40,409 bases of DNA from Clostridium weizhouense (GCF_019431045.1 NZ_JAHXPT010000019.1:1-40409); one strand, 5' to 3'. Numbered from the stretch's first letter, positions 10,818-20,606 are shown. Translations and numbers: made by a program. Notes: generated by a model from the sequence alone, not told the origin.

Positions 10818-11588
10818 ATGTTTGAAAAGATAATTCAATTTATGGCTAATATATTTAATTATCTACATGATTTCATTGTTAGTATTGGAGTAAAAGATGT
10901 AGGATTATCATATGTATTAGCTGTACTTGTATTTACGTTGATTATTAGACTGCTTATATTGCCACTTAACATTAAAGCAGCAAAGTCAACACAAAAAATG
11001 CAAGAAATTCAGCCAGAAGTTAAAAAGCTTCAGGAAAAATATAAAGGCAATCCTGAAAAATTAAACGCAGAAACTATGAAGCTTTATAAAGAAAGAAATG
11101 TTAGTGTAACAGGGGGATGTCTTCCTTCATTACTACCATTACCTATATTGATGGCTTTATACTATGTATTTTTTAGAATAGATGGATTAAATGGAGCATC
11201 ATTTTTATGGATTAATGATTTAGCTAGTAAAGATACTAAGTTTATATTGCCTATATTAGCTGCTTTATCAACATATTTACCTTCTTATTTGATGGCAAAA
11301 TCTACGCCTTCAGATAATTCGCCTATGAATATGGGAACTATGAGTTTAGTTATGGCATTTATGATGGGATTTATGTCATTGAATTTTAAATCAATATTGG
11401 TTTTATATTGGATAATAGGAAATATCATTCAGACTATACAAACATATTTCTTAAATTATAGACCTGCAAAGAGAAAATTAAAGAATGCAGAAGGAAATAG
11501 TAGCGTCCAATTTGAAAATAGTAATTTTGTTATGGATGTTGAAGCACCTAGTAATTTAGCTAGTACAAAGAAAAAAAAGAAAAAATAA
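10818..11588 (+). CDS. yidC: membrane protein insertase YidC/OxaA
   Basis: A 256-residue insertase of the Oxa1/YidC family, which folds and inserts membrane proteins alone or with SecYEG. Five hydrophobic segments are visible. The first contains the groove arginine R44 in FTLIIRLLILPL. A cytoplasmic coiled loop (about 55-95) follows, and the tail ends in six lysines, as is usual for ribosome contact. Unlike Bacillus SpoIIIJ/YqjG there is no lipobox or signal peptidase II site; the N-terminus is an amphipathic segment. AGGAGGT lies 10 nt before the ATG. Confidence 0.95.
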   Translation: MFEKIIQFMANIFNYLHDFIVSIGVKDVGLSYVLAVLVFTLIIRLLILPLNIKAAKSTQKMQEIQPEVKKLQEKYKGNPEKLNAETMKLYKERNVSVTGGCLPSLLPLPILMALYYVFFRIDGLNGASFLWINDLASKDTKFILPILAALSTYLPSYLMAKSTPSDNSPMNMGTMSLVMAFMMGFMSLNFKSILVLYWIIGNIIQTIQTYFLNYRPAKRKLKNAEGNSSVQFENSNFVMDVEAPSNLASTKKKKKK

Positions 11589-11681
11589 ATTTATAATTTA
11601 ATGTATTTTTTAATTAAATTATTATATTTATAATTTTTTATATAAGTTTTATAAGAAATTATAATAATAATATTCAGTTAG

Positions 11682-11793
11682 AAGCATATATATCATAAAT
11701 TTCCTATATAAGTTTCTTAATATAGTATTCAATATAATTTATAAATATTTTAAATTTATATTAATAAAAAAGCTTTATTAGAACTTATATATT
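11682..11793 (+). repeat. dispersed intergenic repeat, copy A
   Basis: One of four related AT-rich elements in this window. The conserved core (11738-11793) contains TTTATAAATATTTTAAATTT, then TATATTAAT, then a variable part ending in ACTTATATATT. The upstream part (11682-11735) aligns best with copy B (ATATAT.ATAAATTT.CTAT.TAA.TTTCTTA.TATAGT). It lies in the 234-nt yidC-jag gap, ending about 29 nt before jag. Alignment was by eye. Confidence 0.65.
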
Positions 11794-11822
11794 TGCTTTG
11801 GATTAAGGTGGTGAATTAAGAG

Positions 11823-12449
11823 ATGAAGTCAATAGAGTTAGAGGGAAAAACTGTTGAAGAAGCCTTAAAAAAAGCTTTAATTGAGCTAAATACAACAAAA
11901 AATATGGTTGAAGTTGAAGTTTTAGAAGAGGGTTCAAAAGGATTATTTAGTTTTATAGGCTCTAAACCAGCAAAAATTAGAGTAACTATTAAACGCAACT
12001 ATATTGAAGAAATAAATAATTTTTTAAATGTAGTTCTTAAGACTATGGATATAGAAGCTGAAGTAGATATAAAAGAAGATAATAATATTATTAAAGTTAA
12101 CTTATCAGGTAAAAAAGTAGGAGCAATTATTGGATATAGAGGAGAGACTTTAGATTCATTACAATGTTTAATATCATTAATGGTAAATAAAAATAATGAT
12201 ATTCCTTACAAAAGAGTTATTTTAGATATAGAAAATTATAGAAATAAAAGAGAAGAAACCCTTAAAAGAGTTGCGGAAAAAACTGCAGCAAAAGTAAAAA
12301 GAACAGGTAAGACGTTTAAGTTAGAACCAATGAATCCTTATGAGAGAAGAATTATTCATTCTTCTCTTCAATATAATGATTTTGTTTATACTTATAGTGA
12401 GGGAAATGAACCTTTTAGGAAAGTAGTAGTGGAATTAAAAAGAAATTAA
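11823..12449 (+). CDS. jag: RNA-binding protein Jag/KhpB
   Basis: A 208-residue protein with the three Jag parts. An N-terminal Jag-N domain spans about 1-55 (KTVEEALKKAL, GSKGLFSFIG). A KH domain spans about 75-140 and has the GXXG-type loop in IIGYRGETLDSLQ. A C-terminal R3H domain spans about 145-206 and contains MNPYERRIIHSSLQ. KhpB proteins bind RNA together with KhpA and affect cell elongation and division in several Firmicutes. The site AAGGTGGTG lies 8 nt upstream of the ATG. It follows yidC as usual, but a repeat element separates them. Confidence 0.93.
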   Translation: MKSIELEGKTVEEALKKALIELNTTKNMVEVEVLEEGSKGLFSFIGSKPAKIRVTIKRNYIEEINNFLNVVLKTMDIEAEVDIKEDNNIIKVNLSGKKVGAIIGYRGETLDSLQCLISLMVNKNNDIPYKRVILDIENYRNKREETLKRVAEKTAAKVKRTGKTFKLEPMNPYERRIIHSSLQYNDFVYTYSEGNEPFRKVVVELKRN

Positions 12450-12484
12450 TAAAAGAAAGCCCTTAAAGGCTTTCTTTTATTAAT
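12445..12484. terminator. terminator after jag
   Basis: A perfect 17-bp inverted repeat (arms 12445-12461 and 12468-12484) with a 6-nt loop starts inside the jag stop codon. It has T-rich ends in both directions. The rest of the 320-nt gap to mnmE (12450-12769) holds the mnmE promoter and no gene that I can recognise. Confidence 0.85.
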
Positions 12485-12505
12485 TTTACTAAGAAAATAA
12501 GTATT

Positions 12506-12534
12506 TTGACTAATTTAATTTTGTTATGTAAAAT
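12506..12534 (+). promoter_or_regulatory. promoter upstream of mnmE
   Basis: TTGACT (12506-12511) and TAAAAT (12529-12534) are one mismatch each from consensus, with a 17-bp spacer. They lie just after the jag terminator. The leader to mnmE would be about 230 nt, which is long, and I see no known riboswitch in it. Confidence 0.6.
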
Positions 12535-12769
12535 TTATTTCAAGGTTATATATTAAGTAGTAATTTTAAAAATTATTTAGTACCATTTATATAAATTTAT
12601 AATGTAGATATTAAGTAAATAGTTATAATTGAGTAATACTCTATTAATTAACAGCAATTTATAAATTAATAAATTAGATTTTTATTTATAATTGTTTTGA
12701 TATTTAATTTGATTGGCTATAATATTAAAAATAAATTACAAGATTAATTGCATAAGGAGAATTTATATT

Positions 12770-14140
12770 ATGAAAGATTTTGATACCATTTGTGGCATAG
12801 CAACACCTATTGGAGAAGGTGGAATCTCTATTATTAGAATTTCAGGTAATAAAACTTTAGATATAATTAGTAAAATTTTTATTAGTAAAAATAAATTTGA
12901 TATAAAAAATATGAAGACTTATACCATGAAATATGGTAATATAATTGATTTAGAAAGCAAAGATATAATTGATGAAGTTATTATAAGCTATATGAAGGGG
13001 CCACATAGTTATACAACAGAAGATATAATAGAAATCAATTGTCATGGTGGAGTTATATCAACTAATAGTGTAATGGATCAAGTTATTAAAGCTGGAGCAA
13101 GAGTGGCTGAACCAGGAGAGTTTACTAAAAGAGCATTTTTAAATGGTAGAATTGATTTAAGTCAGGCTGAAGCTGTTATTGATATCATAAGAGCTAAAAC
13201 AGATCTATCTATGAAGTCAGCTATTATGCAAAGTAGTGGTGCACTTTCAAAGCAAATAACAGAATTAAGAAAGTATTTATTAGATGTTTTAGCATTAATA
13301 GAATATGGTATAGATTTTACTGAAGATGATGAAGAAATAGATGATAGTTTAATTATAAAAGCAAAAGAAGGAATAGCTCAGACTATATTAAAGATAAAAG
13401 ATCTATTAAAAAATGCTGATGAAGGAAAAATAATTAGAGATGGACTTAATATGGTTATTGTAGGTAAACCTAATGTTGGGAAATCATCACTACTTAATAT
13501 GTTATTAAAAGAAAAACGAGCAATTGTAACAGATATACCTGGAACTACAAGAGATATAATTGAAGAATATTTGAATATAGATGGAATACCTATAAAGATA
13601 ACTGATACAGCAGGGATTAGAGAAACTGAAGATACAGTAGAAAAAATTGGTGTTGAAAGATCAAGAGAGAAAATTGAAGAAGCTGATTTAGTAGTGTTAA
13701 TTCTAGACTCTTCTAGAGAATTAGAAGATGAAGATAAGGAAATAATTAATACTATAAGAAATAAAAATCATATAGTATTATTAAATAAAATAGACCTAGA
13801 TAAGAAAATATCTAGTATTGATTTAGATAACAAAATCTTAATATCAGCAAAAACTGGTGAGGGGATTAATGAATTAAAAGATAAGATAAAAACTTTATTT
13901 TTTAATGGAACAATAAATAGTGAGAGTCTAATTGTATCTAATGTAAGACATAAACAAGCACTTTATAGAGCATTAGAAAATTGTGAGGAAGCTTTAAATA
14001 GAATTAATACTGATGAATATCTTGATCTGATTTCAATCTATGTAACATCTGCAATGAGATCATTAGGAGAGATAACAGGTGATGAATTAGAAGAAGATGT
14101 ATTAAATAAGATTTTTAGCGAATTTTGTGTAGGAAAATAG
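12770..14140 (+). CDS. mnmE: tRNA modification GTPase MnmE
   Basis: A 456-residue GTPase that, with MnmG, installs the aminomethyl-type modification on wobble U34 of certain tRNAs. The N-terminal folate-binding domain ([30 protein letters not shown]) precedes the G domain. G1 is GKPNVGKS (232-239), followed by [17 protein letters not shown] and NKID. The C-terminus is the catalytic CVGK box. I chose ATG 12770 ([11 protein letters not shown]) with AAGGAGA upstream; the longer open frame upstream has no family match. It is followed by mnmG after 12 nt. Confidence 0.97.
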   Translation: MKDFDTICGIATPIGEGGISIIRISGNKTLDIISKIFISKNKFDIKNMKTYTMKYGNIIDLESKDIIDEVIISYMKGPHSYTTEDIIEINCHGGVISTNSVMDQVIKAGARVAEPGEFTKRAFLNGRIDLSQAEAVIDIIRAKTDLSMKSAIMQSSGALSKQITELRKYLLDVLALIEYGIDFTEDDEEIDDSLIIKAKEGIAQTILKIKDLLKNADEGKIIRDGLNMVIVGKPNVGKSSLLNMLLKEKRAIVTDIPGTTRDIIEEYLNIDGIPIKITDTAGIRETEDTVEKIGVERSREKIEEADLVVLILDSSRELEDEDKEIINTIRNKNHIVLLNKIDLDKKISSIDLDNKILISAKTGEGINELKDKIKTLFFNGTINSESLIVSNVRHKQALYRALENCEEALNRINTDEYLDLISIYVTSAMRSLGEITGDELEEDVLNKIFSEFCVGK

Positions 14141-14152
14141 GGGGGATAGTAA

Positions 14153-16042
14153 ATGCAAGTAACTTATGATGCAGGAACATTTGATGTAGTAGTTGTTGGA
14201 GCTGGTCATGCAGGATGCGAGGCTGCATTAGCTTCAGCTAGATTAGGTTTAAATACATTAATTTGTACAATAAATTTAGATTCAATAGCTATGATGCCTT
14301 GTAATCCCAATATTGGAGGAACAGCAAAAGGTCATTTAGTTAGGGAGATTGATGCTTTAGGTGGAGAAATGGGAATAAATATAGATAATACATTTATCCA
14401 ATCAAGAATGTTAAATACATCTAAAGGGCCAGCAGTTCATTCATTAAGAGCACAGGCTGATAAAAAAGATTATCAATCTAGAATGAAAAAAGTATTAGAA
14501 GAACAAGAAAATCTTCAAATGAAACAAATAGAGGTTACAGAGATCATAGTTGATGAGGGAAATATTACTGGAGTAGTAACCAAGAATGGTGCAGTTTTTA
14601 ATTGTAAAGCTGTAATCTTAGCAACAGGTACATATTTAAAAGGAAAGATTATAATTGGAGAGGTAAGTTATTTTGGAGGTCCAAACGGATTATTTCCGGC
14701 AAATGATTTATCACAATCATTATTAGATTTAGGAATTAACTTAAGAAGATTTAAGACAGGGACACCAGCAAGAATCAATAGAAGATCTGTAGATTTCTCT
14801 AAGATGATTGAGCAAAAAGGTGATGATAATATAGTACCATTTTCATTTATGAGTGAAGAGATTAATAAAGAACAGATATCATGTTATTTAACGTATACTA
14901 ATCAAAATACACATAATATAATAAAGGAAAATATAGGAAGATCTCCGATATATAATGGAACTATTAAAGGTGTAGGTCCAAGATATTGTCCATCTATTGA
15001 AGATAAAGTTATGAGATTTCCAGATAAGCTACAACATCAAATATTTGTTGAACCAGAAGGTACCGATACATTAGAAATGTATGTAGGTGGTATGTCTTCA
15101 TCTCTACCAGAAGAAGTTCAAATTAAAATGCTTAGAACATTACCTGGCTTAGAAAATGTAGAAATGATGAGAACTGCATATGCAATTGAATATGATTCAG
15201 TTGATCCTACCCAACTTAAACCAACTCTAGAGTTTAAAACTATTAATGGGCTATATGGTGCAGGGCAATTTAATGGTAGTTCAGGATATGAAGAAGCAGC
15301 TGCACAGGGGTTAGTAGCAGGTATAAATGCTGCATTAAAAATAAAAGATAGAAACCCTATGATATTAACCCGTTCAGATGCATATATTGGGGTTTTAATT
15401 GATGATTTAGTTACAAAAGGTACCAATGAACCTTATAGAATGATGACATCAAGAGCTGAATATAGATTATTACTAAGACAAGATAATGCAGATTTTAGAT
15501 TAACTGAAATAGGACATGAAGTTGGTTTAGTTACAGAAGAGAGATATGAAACATTTTTAAGAAGAAAAAATAATATTGAATCTGAGCTTGAAAGATTAAA
15601 AAATTTAAAAATAACTAATAAAAGACAAGTGAATGAATTTTTAATATCGTTAGGTTCATCAGAATTAAAAAAACCTATTAGTTTTTATGAATTAATAAAG
15701 AGACCAGAAGTTGATTATTTTAATTTAATTGGATTAGATCCTGAAAGAGAAGATATACCTAGTGATGTTGGTGAACAAATAAATATAATTGCAAAATATG
15801 AAGGATATATAACTAATCAACTTGAACAAGTTTCACAATTTAAAAAATTTGAAAAAAAATTATTACCTAAAGATATTGATTATAGTAATGTAAAGGGATT
15901 AAGAACTGAAGCAGAACAAAAATTAAATAGTATTAAACCTATAAGCATTGGGCAAGCGTCTCGTATTTCAGGTGTATCTCCAGCAGATATTTCTGTATTA
16001 CTTATTTATCTTGAACATTATTATAACAAACAGAATTCTTAG
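14153..16042 (+). CDS. mnmG: tRNA uridine-5-carboxymethylaminomethyl modification enzyme MnmG
   Basis: A 629-residue FAD enzyme that is the partner of MnmE in U34 modification. The N-terminal dinucleotide fold is [16 protein letters not shown] (GAGHAG at 16-21). It is followed by [37 protein letters not shown] and the conserved [11 protein letters not shown] segment. The C-terminal helical domain ends near [12 protein letters not shown], which contacts MnmE and tRNA. A GGGGGG-type site lies before the ATG. Length is normal and there are no gaps. Confidence 0.97.
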   Translation: MQVTYDAGTFDVVVVGAGHAGCEAALASARLGLNTLICTINLDSIAMMPCNPNIGGTAKGHLVREIDALGGEMGINIDNTFIQSRMLNTSKGPAVHSLRAQADKKDYQSRMKKVLEEQENLQMKQIEVTEIIVDEGNITGVVTKNGAVFNCKAVILATGTYLKGKIIIGEVSYFGGPNGLFPANDLSQSLLDLGINLRRFKTGTPARINRRSVDFSKMIEQKGDDNIVPFSFMSEEINKEQISCYLTYTNQNTHNIIKENIGRSPIYNGTIKGVGPRYCPSIEDKVMRFPDKLQHQIFVEPEGTDTLEMYVGGMSSSLPEEVQIKMLRTLPGLENVEMMRTAYAIEYDSVDPTQLKPTLEFKTINGLYGAGQFNGSSGYEEAAAQGLVAGINAALKIKDRNPMILTRSDAYIGVLIDDLVTKGTNEPYRMMTSRAEYRLLLRQDNADFRLTEIGHEVGLVTEERYETFLRRKNNIESELERLKNLKITNKRQVNEFLISLGSSELKKPISFYELIKRPEVDYFNLIGLDPEREDIPSDVGEQINIIAKYEGYITNQLEQVSQFKKFEKKLLPKDIDYSNVKGLRTEAEQKLNSIKPISIGQASRISGVSPADISVLLIYLEHYYNKQNS

Positions 16043-16263
16043 TATCATATATAGTCTAATCTTAATTTATAAATCAATGTTGGTTATAAGTTATTTAGAT
16101 AAGAGTCACTACTATTTAACCTAATTAACAATAAATAAATGTTAATTTATCAGAAATTACTTAATATTCATTGTTAATTATGATAAAAGATATCATAGCT
16201 AAAATAAGACTGTTATAAATGTTAGCTAGCGGATAAATAATATTAATTTTCTTGGAGGTAATT

Positions 16264-16983
16264 ATGGAATTTTATAATTTAATGGCTAAGGCTGCTGAGG
16301 ATGTAGGATTAAAGTTATCAGAATCTCAATATGAGAAATTCATAATATATAAAGATCTTCTTAAAGAGTGGAATGAAAAAATAAATTTAACAGCTATAAC
16401 TGAAGATGAAGAAATAATAAAAAAACATTTTATAGATTCTATTAAAGCATTTAAAAGAGAAGAGTTTAAAAAAGCTAATACTCTAATAGATGTTGGAACA
16501 GGTGCAGGGTTTCCTGGAATTCCAATAGCTATTATGAGAAGTGAAATTAAAGTTATTTTATTAGATTCACTAAATAAAAGAGTTAACTTTTTAAATACAG
16601 TTATAAATGAACTAAATCTTAAAAATGTTACAACTATTCATAGTAGAGCTGAAGATGGAGCTAGGCAAAAAAATCTTAGAGAAAGTTTTGACATAGCTAC
16701 ATCTAGAGCTGTTGCTAATATGAGTGTATTATCAGAATTTTGTTTACCTTACGTTAAGGTAGGAGGACATTTTATTGCATTAAAGGGTCCATCTGTAGAT
16801 CAAGAAATAAAAGACAGTAAAAAGGCAATAGCTACATTAGGAGGGACTCTAATTGATATATGTGAGGTTCAAATTGAAGATACTGAATTAAAACATAACT
16901 TGGTTATAGTTAAAAAGATTAATGAATGTCCTAAAACTTATCCAAGAAAAGCAGGTAATGTTACTAAAAATCCTATAAAATAA
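16264..16983 (+). CDS. rsmG: 16S rRNA (guanine527-N7)-methyltransferase RsmG
   Basis: A 239-residue SAM methyltransferase that modifies G527 of 16S rRNA; loss of this activity gives low-level streptomycin resistance in other bacteria. The SAM motif is [10 protein letters not shown] (76-85), preceded by [11 protein letters not shown] and followed by [13 protein letters not shown]. The start is ATG 16264 with GGAGGT close upstream; the in-frame TTG 12 nt earlier is part of that site. The 221-nt gap from mnmG contains two short inverted repeats but no gene. Confidence 0.95.
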   Translation: MEFYNLMAKAAEDVGLKLSESQYEKFIIYKDLLKEWNEKINLTAITEDEEIIKKHFIDSIKAFKREEFKKANTLIDVGTGAGFPGIPIAIMRSEIKVILLDSLNKRVNFLNTVINELNLKNVTTIHSRAEDGARQKNLRESFDIATSRAVANMSVLSEFCLPYVKVGGHFIALKGPSVDQEIKDSKKAIATLGGTLIDICEVQIEDTELKHNLVIVKKINECPKTYPRKAGNVTKNPIK

Positions 16984-17146
16984 ATACATTATTATTTTTA
17001 TATTTGTAGAAATATTAACAAAATTATACTAATTTGTTTTATAAAATAATTTTATAATTAAAGGAAAAATATTATTATTATAGAATAATAGAAATTATAG
17101 GCTTTTTATGTGATTAAAGTAATTAATGAGGGATGGGTTGAGATAA

Positions 17147-17932
17147 ATGAATAATGAAATAATTAAAATAGATATAGATAAGATAGTTCCAAATCTTTAT
17201 CAACCACGTAAATATTTTAATGAAGAAGCACTTGGAGAATTATCACAATCAATAAAGGAACATGGAATTATACAACCACTTACAGTAAGAAAAATGGGAG
17301 AAATCTATGAGCTAGTAGCGGGTGAAAGAAGACTTAGAGCTGCAAAATTAGCTAATTTTGATTCAGTTCCATGTAATATAGTAAATATAACTGATTATGA
17401 ATCAGCAGAAATAGCATTATTAGAAAATCTTCAAAGAGAAGATTTAAATTATATTGAAGAAGCTGAAGCTTATAATAATCTTCTTAATGACCATAATTTT
17501 ACACAAGAAGATTTAGCAAAGAGAATGGGAAAAAAACAATCAACAATTGCTAATAAGTTAAGATTATTAAAGCTAGATCCTAAAGTTAGACTATTATGTC
17601 TTGAAAATAGTTTAACAGAAAGGCATGCAAGAGCTCTCCTTAGCATTCCTACTCCACAGCTCCAAATAAAAATTGTACAAAAAGTAATAAAGAATGGATT
17701 AAATGTAAAAAATACTGAAGAATTAATTAATAAAGAATTACTAAAAATAGCAGGCAAACAATTAAATGATAAGAAATCAAAAAACAATATAAAAGCAGCA
17801 TTACCTGCAAAATTATATATGAATACAATAAAACAAGTACTTCAAAAATTTAATATACCTGCTGAATATAATTGTAAAGATGATGATGAATTTATTGAAG
17901 TAACTGTAAAAATTCCTAAAAATAAAAATTAA
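17147..17932 (+). CDS. noc: nucleoid occlusion protein Noc (ParB family)
   Basis: A 261-residue ParB-fold protein. The N-terminal CTPase-type domain carries GERR at 59-62 (AGERRLRAAKLA) and ENLQREDLNYIEEA. The helix-turn-helix is TQEDLAKRMGKKQSTIANKL (about 114-133) and a dimerisation domain follows. The ERHARALL segment and its place between rsmG and parA identify Noc rather than a second ParB. It begins directly at the ParB core (IKIDIDKIVPNLYQPR), with an in-frame TAA immediately before the ATG. It therefore lacks the amphipathic membrane-targeting helix present at the N-terminus of Bacillus Noc. The ribosome-binding site is weak and distant. Confidence 0.88.
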   Translation: MNNEIIKIDIDKIVPNLYQPRKYFNEEALGELSQSIKEHGIIQPLTVRKMGEIYELVAGERRLRAAKLANFDSVPCNIVNITDYESAEIALLENLQREDLNYIEEAEAYNNLLNDHNFTQEDLAKRMGKKQSTIANKLRLLKLDPKVRLLCLENSLTERHARALLSIPTPQLQIKIVQKVIKNGLNVKNTEELINKELLKIAGKQLNDKKSKNNIKAALPAKLYMNTIKQVLQKFNIPAEYNCKDDDEFIEVTVKIPKNKN

Positions 17933-17953
17933 ATTATAAGGAACATGAAATAA

Positions 17954-17996
17954 AATAATAGATCAAATAGATAGTATACTGATCTATTATTTTTTT
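17954..17996 (+). terminator. terminator after noc
   Basis: A perfect 11-bp inverted repeat (AATAATAGATC, arms 17954-17964 and 17981-17991) is followed by a T-run. It begins 21 nt past the noc stop. Confidence 0.82.
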
Positions 17997-18090
17997 GAGT
18001 ATACTTAAAATAAGTATTAAATTTAATATATAATATAATTAATTTAATATATTTATAATTTTTTATAAAAGATTAGGAATATCTAGTTAT

Positions 18091-18209
18091 AAGTATATAT
18101 ATGATAAATTTTCTATGTAACTTTCTTACTATAGTGAGTAGTAGCATAAATTCTATAAATATTTTTTAGTTTATATTAATGAATAAATTTTAATGGTATT
18201 TACATATTT
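18091..18209 (+). repeat. dispersed intergenic repeat, copy B
   Basis: The core from 18151 reads TTCTATAAATATTTTTTAG then TTTATATTAATGAATAAATT, ending near TTACATATTTT. The upstream half (ATATATATGATAAATTTTCT...ACTTTCTTACTATAGTGAG) matches copy A. It lies in the 454-nt noc-parA gap between two intrinsic terminators. I see no protein-coding gene in that gap. Confidence 0.65.
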
Positions 18210-18235
18210 TAATTATAGTTTATTAAAAAAAGGAC

Positions 18236-18295
18236 AAAATAGTATATAAATTTATTGAAAATTATTTTTTAATAAATTTATATACTATTTTTTTT
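18236..18295 (+). terminator. large hairpin with T-run upstream of parA
   Basis: A perfect 21-bp inverted repeat (arms 18236-18256 and 18271-18291, beginning AAAATAGTATATAAATTTA) has a 14-nt loop and is followed by T residues. No protein gene ends here, because noc has its own terminator at 17954-17996. It may end an unannotated short transcript, or insulate parA. Confidence 0.75.
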
Positions 18296-18386
18296 CATTT
18301 TTCTTACATTAATCTTTTAATATGTATTGAATATATATATAATGTTAATATGGGAGAGGGGGTGTAGGCTCTTATAGGGCTTAATT

Positions 18387-19151
18387 ATGAAGACAGTTTG
18401 TATTTTTAATCAAAAGGGTGGAGTAGGTAAAACTACTACTAATATAAATTTATCAGGATATTTAGCTATGGCAGGATATAAAGTGCTGACAATAGATATT
18501 GATCCTCAAGGGAATACTACAAGTGGACTTGGTTTAGATAAGAGAAGTTTAGAGGTCTCAATGTATGATGTTTTGACAACAGATATATCAATTAAGGACT
18601 CAATCTTAAGAACTGATTTAGTAGAAAATTTATTTATATCACCTTCAACTATGGAATTAGCTGGAGCAGAAGTTGAAGTAATAGGAAGAGAAGATAGGGA
18701 AAATATTATAAAAAGAAAATTAAAAGAAATTGAAGGCGAATATGATTATGTATTTATAGATTGTCCACCTTCTTTAGGAGTATTAACTATAAATGCACTA
18801 ACATGCGCAGATTCAGTATTAATTCCAATACAATGTGAATTCTATGCATTAGAAGGAGTTAGTCAATTAGTTAATACAATTCAATTAGTTAAAAAGTCTT
18901 TAAATAAGAAATTAGAAATTGAAGGCGTAGTAATGACTATGTTTGATTATAGAACCAATCTTAGTAATGAGGTATTTAAGGAAGTTAAAAAGTATTTTAA
19001 AAGTAAGGTCTATAAAACAACTATTCCAAGAAATATAAGATTAGCAGAAGCACCGAGCTTTGGATTGCCAATCATGTTATATGATGATAAATGTAAAGGC
19101 GCAGAGGCATATATTAATTTAAGTAAAGAATTTTTAAGCAGACAGGAATAG
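18387..19151 (+). CDS. parA: chromosome partitioning ATPase ParA/Soj
   Basis: A 254-residue ParA-type ATPase with the deviant Walker A KGGVGKTTT (10-18, signature lysine included). It also has DIDPQGNTTSGLG, the Walker B DYVFIDCPPSLG and the DYRTNLSNEV segment. It has no N-terminal DNA-binding extension, as in chromosomal Soj. With ParB and parS it segregates origins and, in Bacillus, tunes DnaA. ATG at 18387; GGGAGAGGGGGTG upstream is about 20 nt away, and the nearer AGGG (about 8 nt) may serve. A -10-like TATAAT (18338-18343) precedes it. parB follows after 11 nt. Confidence 0.96.
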   Translation: MKTVCIFNQKGGVGKTTTNINLSGYLAMAGYKVLTIDIDPQGNTTSGLGLDKRSLEVSMYDVLTTDISIKDSILRTDLVENLFISPSTMELAGAEVEVIGREDRENIIKRKLKEIEGEYDYVFIDCPPSLGVLTINALTCADSVLIPIQCEFYALEGVSQLVNTIQLVKKSLNKKLEIEGVVMTMFDYRTNLSNEVFKEVKKYFKSKVYKTTIPRNIRLAEAPSFGLPIMLYDDKCKGAEAYINLSKEFLSRQE

Positions 19152-19162
19152 GAGAGAATATT

Positions 19163-20017
19163 ATGGGAAAAAAGTTTGGGTTAGGAAAAGGATTAGGAGC
19201 ACTTATACCGGATGAAATTGAAGAAAAAGTTAAGGAAAAAAGTAACAATATACTTATACCTATAAATAATATTAAAAGTGATGTTGAACAACCGAGAAAG
19301 AATTTTGATTCTGAAAAAATTATTGAGTTATCTCAATCAATTAAACTTCATGGAGTAATTCAACCATTAATAGTTAGACAAAAAGGAGAGGATCATTATA
19401 TTATTGTTGCAGGAGAACGAAGATGGAGAGCTGCAAAGTTATCAGGATTGAAAGAATTACCATGTATAATTATGGACTTAAATAATAAAGAAATTTTGGA
19501 AATATCATTAATAGAGAATATTCAAAGAGAAGATTTAAATCCAATTGAAGAAGCTTTAGCATATAAAAAATTGATAGATGATTTTAAAATTACTCAATTA
19601 GAGTTAAGTAATAGAATTGGAAAATCTAGAGTAGCGATTACAAATACAATGAGATTAATTAACTTAGATAAGAGAGTACAACAATATTTAATTGAGGGTA
19701 TTATTACAGAGGGGCATGGAAGAACACTTCTTAGTGTTGATAATAATGACTTACAATATGAACTCGCTCAACAAGTAATTGATAATAAACTATCTGTTAG
19801 AGAATTAGAGAAATTAATTAAAAATATAAATGAGAAAAAACAAAATGATAGTAAAGATAAAGAATTAAATCCATATTACCAAGATATAAAAAACCAACTT
19901 CAAAATTATTTTGGAACAAAAGTAAATATACAAAATAAAAAAAATAAAGGAAAAATTGAAATAGAATATTATTCAGAAGAAGATTTACAAAGAATATTAG
20001 ATATTATAGATATCTAA
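19163..20017 (+). CDS. parB: chromosome partitioning protein ParB/Spo0J
   Basis: A 284-residue ParB. The N-terminus KFGLGKGLGALIPD is the short segment that stimulates ParA ATPase. The CTP-binding motif GERR is at 84-87 (AGERRWRAAKLSG), followed by ENIQREDLNPIEEALAY and the parS-reading helix-turn-helix TQLELSNRIGKSRVAITN. A C-terminal dimerisation domain follows a lysine-rich linker. The ATG has AGGAGA upstream. A perfect parS site lies 5 nt beyond its stop codon, so the protein and its target are adjacent. Confidence 0.96.
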   Translation: MGKKFGLGKGLGALIPDEIEEKVKEKSNNILIPINNIKSDVEQPRKNFDSEKIIELSQSIKLHGVIQPLIVRQKGEDHYIIVAGERRWRAAKLSGLKELPCIIMDLNNKEILEISLIENIQREDLNPIEEALAYKKLIDDFKITQLELSNRIGKSRVAITNTMRLINLDKRVQQYLIEGIITEGHGRTLLSVDNNDLQYELAQQVIDNKLSVRELEKLIKNINEKKQNDSKDKELNPYYQDIKNQLQNYFGTKVNIQNKKNKGKIEIEYYSEEDLQRILDIIDI

Positions 20018-20022
20018 CAAGA

Positions 20023-20038
20023 TGTTTCACGTGAAACA
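20023..20038. promoter_or_regulatory. parS centromere site
   Basis: TGTTTCACGTGAAACA is an exact 16-bp palindrome identical to the bacterial parS consensus. It lies between parB and the DUF4446 gene, about 10.5 kb from dnaA. I found no second perfect copy in the window. Confidence 0.96.
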
Positions 20039-20050
20039 TTAAGGAAAGGA

Positions 20051-20578
20051 ATGACGAAATTGAACACACTACTTAATACTATTAATGAGATGGCACCATA
20101 TCTAATAATAGGAATGGCTGTAATAATTATTTTACTATTTGTATTAATTATAGTTTTAATGAAATCAATAAATAAATTAGAAACTAAATATAGAAAATTA
20201 ATGAGAGGTACAAATAGTAAAAATTTAGAACAAATGTTGAATGAAAAGCTAAATAATATCGAAGAAGCAAAGAATATATCTGAAAAAGCTATAGAAGAAT
20301 GTGGAAAATTAGAAATTAAAATAAAAGAATGCGTACAAAAAGTTGCTATAATGAGATATAAAGCTTTTGAGGATGTTGGAAGTGACTTAAGCTTTTCAAT
20401 TGCTATGCTAGATGATAATAATGATGGTATAATATTAACAGGGATTTATGGACGTCAAGAAAGTACTACATATGCAAAACCAATTGATAAAGGTATATCA
20501 AGATATGATCTATCTGAGGAAGAACTTTATGTATTAAGTGAAGCATCAAATAAATATAATACTAAAAAAAATAAGTAA
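20051..20578 (+). CDS. DUF4446 family membrane-anchored protein
   Basis: A 175-residue protein commonly found right after parB in clostridia. One N-terminal transmembrane helix (about 16-38, YLIIGMAVIIILLFVLIIVL) is followed by a charged coiled-coil stretch (about 40-90). The conserved DUF4446 core is about 95-155 (MRYKAFEDVGSDLSFSIAMLD, GIYGRQES, YAKPI, LSEEE). Function is unknown. The position after parS suggests, but does not show, a chromosome or envelope role. Start ATG 20051 lies very close to the AAAGGA; TTG 20060 is an alternative with better spacing. Confidence 0.8.
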   Translation: MTKLNTLLNTINEMAPYLIIGMAVIIILLFVLIIVLMKSINKLETKYRKLMRGTNSKNLEQMLNEKLNNIEEAKNISEKAIEECGKLEIKIKECVQKVAIMRYKAFEDVGSDLSFSIAMLDDNNDGIILTGIYGRQESTTYAKPIDKGISRYDLSEEELYVLSEASNKYNTKKNK

Positions 20579-20606
20579 GTACTTCAGTACTTGCTTATTT
20601 TTTTTA
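20570..20606 (+). terminator. terminator after DUF4446 gene
   Basis: A 14-bp stem with one G-U pair (arms 20570-20583 and 20586-20599, AATAAGTAAGTACT/AGTACTTGCTTATT) is followed by eight T. It overlaps the stop codon and closes the parA-parB operon. Confidence 0.85.

Noticed and set aside
16196..16228. Inverted repeat TAGCTAA/TTAGCTA before rsmG
   Set aside because: Only 7 bp with a 19-nt gap in AT-rich sequence; compatible with chance.
18315..18343. Promoter for parA with -10 TATAAT at 18338-18343
   Set aside because: The -10 is good but the -35 position reads TTTTAA, so I mention it only in the parA entry.
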